64,000 nt of DNA from Symbiodinium natans (taxonomy: Eukaryota; Sar; Dinophyceae; Suessiales; Symbiodiniaceae), in assembly GCA_905221605.1 (NCBI GenBank), contig CAJNDS010002129.1, positions 552,501-616,500 on the forward strand, written 5' to 3'. The position numbers were made by a program, and so were the translations under genes. This document shows positions 23,194 to 33,200 of this stretch, piece by piece; position 1 is the first letter of the stretch, and every line of letters starts with the position of its first letter. Under the pieces are notes generated by a model, which was not told where the DNA came from, searched no databases, and saw only the letters and a program-made list of their open reading frames with translations.

Positions 23194-23502
23194 TGTGAGC
23201 TGACATGAGTGCATATGCATCTTCTGCTCTGTGATGCATTAGGACTCGGCAGACCACCTTGTAGTTTTCCTTTGCATGTAGAGTTTTGCAATTCGTAACA
23301 ATGCCAATATTTTGGCTCAAGTACCGAGCTTGTGCCTTTGAGCACGGTAGAGTCGTACAGTAGCTCCTAGGTTGCTGTGCGGTCCGACCGGACGCACTCA
23401 GGCGTAGCTGCACAAGTGCTTGGACTCACGAAGTCGTAAAACAGCGTGACCGGGCTGTGATTGCATTGGCTTAGTGCAAGTCCAGTGCTGGTCGACTTCA
23501 CA
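23194..23502 (+). repeat. 5' LTR (309 bp)
   Basis: Runs TGTGAGCTGAC... to ...GACTTCACA with TG/CA ends; I find no difference from the 3' copy. It contains ATTTTGGCTCAAG at 23309-23321, equal to the last 13 nt of the dinoflagellate spliced leader as I know it. No TATA box is obvious. Transcription should start inside it by analogy with other LTR elements. Confidence 0.95.
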
Positions 23503-23504
23503 AT

Positions 23505-23521
23505 TGGGGGCTGTTCTGGGA
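23505..23521 (+). other. Possible primer-binding site
   Basis: Two bases after the 5' LTR comes TGGGGGCTGTTCTGGGA. Primer-binding sites usually begin TGG just after the LTR because they pair with a tRNA 3' CCA end. I could not match it to a particular tRNA, so this rests on position and the TGG only. Confidence 0.3.
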
Positions 23522-23608
23522 AACGTACAGCTCTTGTGCCTACGGCCCGAGTGGGCAAGCATTGCTTTGCTTGTCTGTCGCGGTCCGTGACCTGGACGCG
23601 TGGACTGT

Positions 23609-23692
23609 GTGCCACGCTTGCGGCCTGTTAACCAAGGCGCGGCGCTTCGCGTGCCACGCCTGCGGCCTGCTAACCAAGGCGCGGCTTTTCGC
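23609..23692 (+). repeat. Two 42-bp tandem repeats in the element's leader
   Basis: Units 23609-23650 and 23651-23692 both start GTGCCACGC and end TTCGC, and share TGCGGCCTG.TAACCAAGG; they differ at four positions. They lie between the 5' LTR and the ORF1 start in the untranslated leader, where RNA packaging or dimerisation signals often sit in LTR elements; that role is inference. Confidence 0.8.
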
Positions 23693-23706
23693 CTTGTGTT
23701 GCGGCA

Positions 23707-24219
23707 ATGTCCGCAGAGGTTGCAGGTCAGGCTGAGGGCGTCACCCTCCTCGAAGCTATCGAGGGTGGAGACGTTCCCTATCCCGAGCGGATGAGCTACG
23801 TCGCTTGGCTTAAGTGGCGTAGGGAGACTGGCAGCCGTCCATTGTCCAAGCGGGATGGGGTCAGCACTACGCCAGAGCAAGAGGCGGCTCTCTGGCGGAA
23901 AGTCATGAAGTTCCTCCATGACGCCGAAGAGGAGGACGAGGATGAAGAGGAAGAAGAAGAGGACTCCGAGCTAGTCCCTGAGGCCTCGGGCGCTGGAGGC
24001 GACAGTCCGCCGCGGGTGGACGTCAGCGCCGCGGCTAGGGAGCTGGCCATGGTCCCTACCGGTGCTGCCTATGTCCCTGCTACGGCACCAGGGTCCCGCC
24101 CGGCGGGACCGTCCGGTCCGCCGTCGACAGCAGGTTCAGTGCCAGGCACCGCAGAGGCTTGCAGGCGGAGCTGCGCGCGATTTTCCGTCCAGACCAAGAA
24201 CCGGTCGCGGACTACTTGA
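23707..24219 (+). CDS. Retrotransposon ORF1 (gag N-terminal frame)
   Basis: A 170-codon frame beginning with the only good ATG downstream of the leader (CAATGTCC). The first 80 residues look globular (YPERMSYVAWLKWRRETGS); then comes an acidic run (about residues 76-90, mostly E and D) and a Pro/Ala/Gly-rich tail. It overlaps the long ORF, which is open from 24039 in the -1 frame, by about 180 bp. The final 20 residues (RRSCARFSVQTKNRSRTT) look like out-of-frame translation, so the natural product is probably an ORF1-ORF2 fusion made by a -1 shift, or the frame break is a recent mutation. I see no classical X XXY YYZ slippery heptamer in the overlap. Confidence 0.6.
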   Translation: MSAEVAGQAEGVTLLEAIEGGDVPYPERMSYVAWLKWRRETGSRPLSKRDGVSTTPEQEAALWRKVMKFLHDAEEEDEDEEEEEEDSELVPEASGAGGDSPPRVDVSAAARELAMVPTGAAYVPATAPGSRPAGPSGPPSTAGSVPGTAEACRRSCARFSVQTKNRSRTT

Positions 24220-27200
24220 CGCGCGTTTCGCGGATTGTCCTCGCGCTGAAAGCGCATGGAGTCACGGTGAGCTCCCGTGACCTTGACGCCTTAAGCACCA
24301 AGGCCACTCTCCTTGCGGATGAGTTCTCCAAGATAGGCGGGGACTGGCATCCTACGAAGATGGTCCGTCGGCTGCGGACCAGGTTCTCGGTCGCGGCTTT
24401 GCGCGGTGGCGAGGACCCCGAAGACGCAGAGGAGATTCAGCGCGAAATCCAATGCATCGGGGAGCTTATCCTCGCGTTAGGGGGAAAAGAAAGCTCGAGC
24501 CAAGAGAAGGTTTGGAGCTCCCCGTCCGATGTGCCAGTTGAAGCCGTGGGGCCGCGTTCCCCAGGGCTCCCACAGCCTGCGACTGCAAGTGGGTTGGGGG
24601 TAGGATTGGACCGTGGAGGTCTGCGCACTGCTGAGGTTGCAGGTGGTCCTTCCGCGGCCCGTGTCCTGGGCGCGACGGACGGCGATTCCCCTTGGCGCGC
24701 GAAGCTTGCTGCGCTAGAGATGGAGATAGAAGCCCTGAAGCGAGGTTCAGACGGCGGAGGTTCGCAGACCGGGTCCCAACACCCGGCGGGCGATCTCGCC
24801 GCCGCACTCGCCGCCCAAACTGAGGCGCTGAAAGAAGCGTTAGCGCAGAGGGGCGGGCAAAGCTCCATAACTACGGTCAAAACTGACCTCACGTGGCCGA
24901 CGCTGACCGACGACAAGTCGGACGCGCGAGACGTTGTCCTGTTCTACGAGGAGTTCGAGGACGTCTGCGCGCTGGCCAACAACTGTCGCGGTATGAGTGC
25001 GCGCGAAAAGCTGTTAGCGCTACGCGGGCGCTGCCGCGGCTCGCGCATGAAGACGTACACGAACGCGTACCGCGCAGCGTGGAAATCGGGAGAGGTTCTC
25101 TCAGATCCACAGGCGGTGTATGACCGCATCAAGAACAAACACTTGATGTTCGGGGAATCGCGGGAGGAAAGAGAAGTCCGCGTGGATGGTGAGCACGCCT
25201 CTCTCGCTAAGGGTAAGCTCACAGGCCACCAATTCGAGCCTTTGTTTGAGGCCTCGATCGCGGACCTTGAGGCAGTAGGTCTCGGGAAGACCCCTCGAGA
25301 GTTGTATCTCTCATACCTCCGCAAGATGCCCCCTTATCTCCAAAAGGAGATCCGGAACGACAAAAGGTTGTGGCCTGGCGACCCCAAGGATGGCGGGTTG
25401 CGAGGACCGCAGACTTGGGAGGAGAGCCACAAGGTCGTTCTGGAGTACGAGCAGAGAGAAGCAGCGCACAGGGCTGTTTCCCACTCTGTGTACACGGCCA
25501 CCGGTTCGCAGAGCGCGGACCCGGCGGTCGCGCTGGCTGAGGCTCAGAAGGAGATTAAGAGTCTCAAGGCCGCTGCGAAGGCTGCTGCGAAAGGAGCAGC
25601 TGCCGCGGCCAAAGCTGGCGCGGACCAGACGTTTGCTGCTGCGTCGAAGGGAGCTGGCAAAGGAGCGGACAAGAAGATCTGCTTCCACTTTCGCGATCAT
25701 GGGAATTGCCCGAAAGGGGATGCCTGCCCGTACAGCCACGACAAGGAGCTTCGCAGAAAAGCTCTCGCGGCCAAGAAGGGTGACCAAACCTTTGCCACTG
25801 CGAAAGGTAAAGGCAAAGGGAAGGGAGGTGGCAAGGCAAAAGCCAACGCAAAGCCTAAGGCTGCGGCCAAAGGCGCGGCAAAGCCACCAGGCACTGTTTG
25901 CCCCTTTTTCTCCAAGAATGGGTCGTGCAAGAAAGGAGCCAGCTGCGACATGGTCCACAACCTGACGACCTCAGGAGGGACGCCGGCCTTGCCTGCCAAC
26001 TGGGCCCCGCCCTCCGGTGCTTCCATGTCTAACCCCTTCGCCGCGTTCAGTGTCCAGATAGGCAGCTCAGGCGTCCAGGCAGGCGTCTTAGGAGCCGCAG
26101 GACACGCCGCGGTGCAGCAGCACGCGCTTCCGTTAAGCAAGGGCGGGCGGGACAAGTTCGCCACCTTGGACGATCTGCCGAAGGACTGGTGGAACCTGGC
26201 GGACAACGAGCCAGGAGGCTACCAGTACAGGACGGTGGTCCAGGTCCTCGACCGTAAAGTCGAGTGCATGCTTGACGGTTGCGCCGGCGCAAACCACGTG
26301 ACTGAGGAACTCGTGGTAGGCATGATGAACCGGGCTGCAGAGCTTGGGATCGGCACTGAGGATCCTGGCTTTCCGGTCGTGAGACTCGAGAAGTGGGTCC
26401 ACCCCGAATATGTGCATGGAATCGCTTCGGGAGCCCCAGTTCCTCTGAAGGGGGCAGCAGTCTTGCGCGTCACGCTGCTGGAAGGCAGGACGGCGGACGA
26501 TTGTCGCCCCAACACCGAAATTTTCGTGCGATGTAAAATCGCAGCCAGGGGCACGTCCGATTGGCACGGACTTATCCTCGGCGGCAGAGCGCTGGACTGC
26601 GCCGGAAGGATGGGCTTGGGATTCAGGCCGGGTCCCGACTTTCATGTCCTCGACGCGCTGGGAATCAGGATGCCCAGATGTGAAGATCACAGTAGGACTC
26701 GGAAGGACAGGGCCTATGCCTTTGAAGCGCGGTTGTCAAGCCTGGACGACGCGTCATGCACCGAGCCTGGGGGCGGAAGTCGTGAGCTTCTCCGCTATGA
26801 CGGGGAAGAGCCGCTCGAGCTCTCGCCAGGTGATGGGGTGCTGGTGCCAGTCGTGCGGGAGGCAGGAGTCTCCGCAGAGGGATCCCTGTCCGAGGTTGTG
26901 CTTCCGGTTGAGTGTGGGGTTGAGGCTGTGCCAGGTCTCTGGCCCACAGGAGAGGGTAAAGGGTTTGTTTTGCTTGCAGCCCAAGAGTGTGATCACTCTC
27001 TCCAGCCAGGCGAGGTTGTTGCGGAAGTGCGTTCCGGCCTCGTCAGCACTGCGGCTTGTGGTTGTGGCGCGATTGAGACGGTGTTCGAGTCAGAGCCGTC
27101 TCCGCAGGCATGTGCGGATTGTGGGGTCGCCGTTGCTTCGGTTGACCATGACCCGTGCTTTGCTTGCGGGTCCGCGTCCAGGGCCGCGGCAAGAAGCTTC

Positions 27201-30200
27201 CAAGGTTGTTCCTCGTGTGCGCGGTCCTTTGGGCGGCTGCGTACCGGCGCCAGGATCGGTGTGCTATCGGTCCTTGCTGCGGTGACTGTTCTCGCTTCGG
27301 TGTGGGGCGGGAGCGGCCCGGTTGGGCGCCCTGTTGAGGAGCCTGGAGTGCTTACTTGCTTGGACCACCTTCCAAGCGTCGACAGCTGGTGGGAGGCGCC
27401 AGGTGGTTACGCGTCTGTGTGGGGTAGGCGCCCTGCGCAGAAGGACCTTGGGACCGTGGCGGTCGAGAAGGCGCCTTACGAAACGTGCTTGCTTCAGCGC
27501 GCAGGTGAGGCGTGGCGTCTTTGGGACACGAGGGATTTGCGTGTGGCGGAAAGCGTTGCGTGCAGCGATGAGGTTCCCGTCACCGAACGCCTCGCGGTCT
27601 TTAGGACGCGCAAGGGGCCACGCTGGGCTGGCTGGCGTGAGGGATCGGCCACGGCTGAAAGAGGCGCAAGTGATGCTGTGCGCCCAGCAGACGCGGTCGA
27701 CACGGCGCGCTGCCCGAGCTATCATATCGTGGAGAGCTGGGACATCGATAAGATGATCGAGGAGCCTCCAACGGACTATTATTATGAGCAGCTCGCGGCA
27801 GATATGCGCGCCCGGCACCCTAAGGCGTGCCCGCACCTCCTCGACCACCTCGTTTCCTTAGAGGGTTTCCTAGATAAGTCAATCTTGTTTGGGTTCTCGT
27901 TTGGGATCAGCAAGGCCGAAGTTTGTGTCTCCAAAGGTAAGCTCCTAGGACACAACATTGGGCGGGACGGGAGTTCGCCTGACGAAGAGCGTTGTCAGGC
28001 GGTGATTGACTTTCCCCCGCTCTGGGAGAAGCTTCACATTCAGCAATTTTTGGGTTGCGCAAATTGGTTGCGCGGCTACCTGCCTGTTGAGTATGGGCAC
28101 GCAGCCAAGATTTTAGGGCAGTGGCAGAAGCCAGGCGCCGTCTTTCCTGAAGGCGGGCTGGGCTCAGCCGCCACCGAGGGTTGCAAAGCCTTTAAAGCGA
28201 TTAAGCGCATGATGCAGAACCGCATCAATTTGGCTACCTTCGATGAGGCCTCTGCTGCGGATGGGTCGTGTCCCCTTGAGCAGATCGCGGATGCGTCGGG
28301 CATCGCGGTAGGGGGCAGCGTCGTGCAGATGACGCGTGACTTGAGTCAGCTCAAAGTGCTTATGACGCACTCAAAGAGCTTGACCCCCGCGCAGCAAAAC
28401 TGGCCGCCCTTGATACAGGAGGCGTTTGCCCAGCTCGAGGTAAAGCGGGCGACACGCCGCATGTTTGGCTCTATTCGGACTCTGTGTTGGACAGATCATG
28501 CCAACCTTACCCGAGCGCAAACGTCGGACATCGGAATGGATCCGAAACTCGTCCGGTGGGTTGCGGAAATCCTTATGGATGGGTCCGAAATAAGGAGCCT
28601 TAGCGGTCGCTCAGCGACGCTGGGTGACAGTTTTAGCCGCAATCCCAAAGATCGGGATGCGCTCCTTGCGGCGAGGACGAAAGATCTCGAGGGCCTTTCG
28701 GGCCAACTCCGAGGTTTCGACCTGGACCAGTACCTCGGAGAGGGTACTGAGGGTGACGGACCCGTGCCCTGGGCGGTCGGCAACGACGCCGTCCCAGAGC
28801 CTGCGGGCCGTGTCCAGGCCGCGGCTGTGCCGATGTGCGTCGTCGCAGCCCTTCCGGTGCGCGTCATGGTTGTCTTTGACTACGCGCGTTGGAAAGAGCA
28901 GGACGCAGAGCTGACTGAAATCAGGCGCGTTTTTCAAGCGAGCCTCCCTGGAGTTTCTGTGGCTGTCAGGGGTTGTTGGGGTCCGTTTGAGGATACCGAC
29001 GGGCTTGCCTCGCATTTTGATTGCGGGGTCGGCAGGCTCGCAGGGACCAAGAAGATCAAGCGGATCAGGGTCGACTTGCTTACTTCGTGTGCCAAGGTTC
29101 TTAGGGAAGCTTCGGGGTTTCGTCCGCAGTTCCTCGTAGGACTAGGGCAAGGCGGGCTTGTCACAGCCGTCCTTAGGTGGCCTTTGGTTGTTGAGCTCAC
29201 GCTCCAAGCAAGGAACCTGCAGCGCAAGGAAGCCAGGGCTGTAGGAGAGGCTTGGGCAGGCATCAAGGCTATCTGGGCGGTGCGGCCACGCCTTTGGCGC
29301 ACGCAGCAAGGCCACTTGGAAGTGGCCGAGGCTTGTCCGGAACTCAAGAAGGATTTTCCGGAGCCTCCCCTGCGAGGTTTTGGGATCGTAGGGAAGCAGG
29401 CATTGGGGGCGGAGGTTCTGCGGTCCTTGAGGCTGGACGCGGTTCGTTCCATTGATGATGCCAGCATTAGAGGGATGCTGGACGAACCGTCACGACCCCT
29501 CTGGGACCATGAGGGTCTGTGCATCTGCGGCAAGCGGACCTACCTGTTTTCTCGCTGCCCCGCCTGCATCGAGAAAGAGGCAGTCGATATCTCGGTAGAG
29601 ATAGCCGAGCGGGAGGAGCCCGAACCTCCGCTTGAGGGCGACCTTGAGGCCCATGAGGTGGGCCTAGAGGTCAACTCCGTCCTTGCAACTTTGGATAGGA
29701 CAGGAGGTTTGGTTAGGGTTAGGTCCTCAACCATCCAGCAATGGGCGGTAGGGTTTAGGACTACGCCCAAAGATGCTCCAGTTCCCACTGCATATGGCAT
29801 GCTGAGTGGGAAGATATGGAAGAAGAGCCATTCCATGAAGCTCAGCCTCGGCTCCCAGCACAAGGATCTTTCCAAGTGGGGCGATGTGAAGCCTTACTGG
29901 ACCACATGGGTGGTTAGAGAAGATGGTGCTGTGGTGGCGGGGCACAACTGCTCGCCCCTGAATGTGGTTCAGGGCGACATCGTCGTGCATTGGTCGTCAG
30001 TGGTGAACTGGCACGGCCACAGACATGTCGTGAATGAGCAGTGTGAAGTGCTCTGGAGGTCTAATGGTAAAGAGGTTGCCTTAGACCCCTCCTTCGGCAA
30101 GCTGATAGCCCTTGTGGGTAGGGTTACTCAGGTCATTGGCTGGCGGGCAACCGGAGAAGCAGCTTCGGATCCCCGCAGGTCTACCCTGCAGGCGTCAAGG

Positions 30201-33200
30201 GTCCTTGCTCAATTCTCTTCGTCCAACGAGGGCGTAGAAGGGCATTGGACCGCGGGCGCTATCAGTCGCGGGAAGAATGCCAATGAGTGCAAGCTGAAGG
30301 GTAGAGTTTTGGCGTTTATGGGTGAAGAGCACAAGGGCCCTGCAGTGGTTCTAGAGCTCGTTAGCCATAGCCCCATCCTGTGCATTTGGGACCATTCCTC
30401 AACCAAGGTCAAGGTCGAGTTTAAGGGCGGTGTTCCGTCTTTGAGCCTGATCGCGGAGGAGGACGAAAATCGTCGTGAGCAGCTTGCGGTCGAGGCAAGG
30501 GACGCGGCGAACATTTCGGAGTTCCGAGTCACGGGATCCCTTCGTACGGCGTGGTACGAGGGTCAGCGGCGCGATCCCTCATTGGCGGGCTCGATTCGCA
30601 AGCCAGAGCCGCCAATGGAGATATCCGGAGACGGGTTGCTTGAGCGCGAGGTGACCCTCAGGACGGGTCAAACCGTCGTTGTCCCAGTGGTTCCCAACGG
30701 GGCTGCGGGCGCGAATGGGGTGACCTGGCGCCGCGCTTGCTACAATTCAGTCCACTGTGGAGTCCTTGGGGCCCATAGGTCTGCTGAGGTTACCGTCAAG
30801 CTGCTAGAGAGGGCAGTCTGGTGGCCCGACTTAGAGAAAGATGTGCGGACCTGGGTCGCCAAATGTCTCGCTTGCATTAAAGGCCGCTCTCGACCGACGA
30901 AGGTTGAAGCTCGTGCGGTCAAATGTGGCGCCGAGACATGCTGGCAGGAAGTCAGCGTGGACTGTGAAGGTCCGAACCGAGAGGACAGGGAGGGGCATAG
31001 GTACTCGCTTACGTACTTCGATTGCCTCAGTCATGCTGTCCTCCTCGAGCCGATGAGGTCTCTGACTCATGCTGAAGTCAGGAGGGCGTTCGTGCGCTGT
31101 GTGCTTCGCAGCAGGACGATCCCGAGCCTCATCAGGTCGGATAGAGGGCCAGAGTTCAAGAATGCGCTCATGGCAGAACTCAGCGCTATGCTTGGGACCG
31201 AGTGGCGGTTCAGCGCGCCCTTGAGGCCTTGTGAGTTGGGCGCAAACGAGCGAGTCCACCAAGAAGTTCAAAAGGTGCTGGGGGCGGTCGTCAGGCAAGT
31301 CGGCGCCTCCCTTTCCGAAGCTTGGTCGGATTGGCTCGTGGTGGCGGAGTACGTCATAGATAACACTCCGGGACCCCACGGGTATACCCCGAGGGACCTA
31401 GAGCGGAGCTGGTCGCTCGCTCTACCACTTGAAAAGGACGTCCTGCGTGACGCCTTGCAGTTCGAACCCATCTCTGATTGGGCTCGGAGCCAGTTTAAGC
31501 AGTTCTCGGAACTAGCTGCTGCGGTCCGAGAGCACTGGACGCGGTCTTCAGAAGCGCGGGCGAAACTTGCAAATCGCCATAGGCGCACTGTGGACCTTAA
31601 GCCAGGAGACCGAGTGGTCTGGAACGCTCCGAGGGCCCGTTCAGAGGGGGCGGGGCGTGTGCCTTGGAAACCGGGTCTGACCGGCCCCTGGCGCGTGTTG
31701 GAAGTCAAGGGCCACAGGCTCACCTTGGAGCCCGTGTCGATGGAGTCGGGGGGTACTTCTTCCGCCCGGCGCGGCCCGATGGAGGCGCACGCGGAAGACT
31801 GCATTCTTGTTCCTGCGGATGCAGATGGCGCGGAATCCCGCGAGCCGGTCGTCTTTGAGGACGATGGAACCGGCGGGGACGGCTCGTCTCGCCCCAGCTT
31901 AGGGCAACAGGTTCAAGGCGACGCCAAGCAAGTGGAGTTCACGCTGACCAGGCGCGGGAGGGACTTCGTCCTCCGCCTTGGCGACCGCATTGCCTATCGG
32001 GGTGTAGGTGGAGGCCCTAAGGTGTGCAGGTTAGGACGGGTTACGCAGGTAGATGCTGCCCGTGCGCAGGTCGGCGTGCACCGCTATCTCCCCGATGCCA
32101 GCGGGGTTCGCGTCAAATGGCGGCTTGCATACATCGCCGAGGACGGTGCGCTCACGCTTTCAGAGGGGACTCGTCCGGCCCACGAAGCGGTTACCGTCAG
32201 GGAGATCATTTCCAAGGTCGACCTGAACCGCGACGGCGTGCTTGCTGCAGCCTCGGCCAGGAAGTTGGACAAGGGAGCGTACTCGTTACAGGACAGGACG
32301 CTCGAGAGAGCGTCTCGCGCCAGAACGGGTGTGCTCTCGATCCGAGAGGCCCTCGCGGACCTCTTGGTCGCGGAACCCCGCGTGTTGCAGCCTAGGGCTT
32401 CCCCAGAGTCGGGTGCTGTCGAGAGTTGGTTCCGGCAGTATTTCCTTGGAGGGGTTGCCGATGTCTTAGAGGTTGCTTGGGGTGACGCGGTCGTTTCCGA
32501 CGCGGCTAGGAGGCACGGGTACAGGGTTGTTCCAGCTTTTGTGCAAGGCAAGCAGGCCTACGGGATCACCTGGAACCTGGCCGCAGAAGGGCACTTAGAG
32601 GCAATTAGCGGCGCTGTTTTGCGCGCAGAGCCGAAGGTGCTCGTGATTGGGCTTGAGGGCAAGAATGTGCCCCGAGCTTTCCTTCAGCTAGTCGTCCGGT
32701 GTGCGCAGGAACGCACGCGCGCGGGCGCCCACGTCGCGCTGCATTTGCAGGCACAAAAAGGCGAGTGGGAACCCTGGCGGCTAGAGGAGTGGGGCGCCTT
32801 GTTTGGGACGCTCGCAGAGCCACGCTGGCCTTGGGCTTTCGTGCGGGCTGACATATGCCAGTTCGCGCGGGCCAGTGGCCGCGACAACCTCGTTGAGAGC
32901 GGGGCCCTGTGGCTCGCCGATTTCAGCTTAGAATCGGTAGGTTTGAGGTGTAGTAGGCCGGATGCGTTAGGCGCAGTGCAGCACAAGCACGTTGGGCGCG
33001 CGCAAGCCGACTACAACCTCATAGGGGCGGCTTTCTGCGCATCACTCCAGGACCTTGGTCTGAGGGGCGCGGAAGAGCTGTGCACCGCTGCAGTTGAAAG
33101 CTTTCCAGCCACTGCGGGTGCGGATAGCGCCGCGGCTGCACCACAGCCCTCTCCAGTCATTCCCCTCCCGGACGTGCGCTCGGGCGAGGACCTCACGCCA

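Noticed and set aside
22668-23345. 225-codon minus-strand frame overlapping the 5' LTR
   Set aside because: It crosses the LTR boundary and a TA microsatellite; a real gene would not share half its length with both LTR copies.
23609-23692. CRISPR-like direct repeats
   Set aside because: Only two directly adjoining units without spacers, in a eukaryotic retroelement leader.
24159-24161. TTG as the start codon of the polyprotein
   Set aside because: Eukaryotic initiation at TTG is unlikely; the frame is open further upstream (to 24039) and overlaps ORF1, so frameshift entry is preferred.
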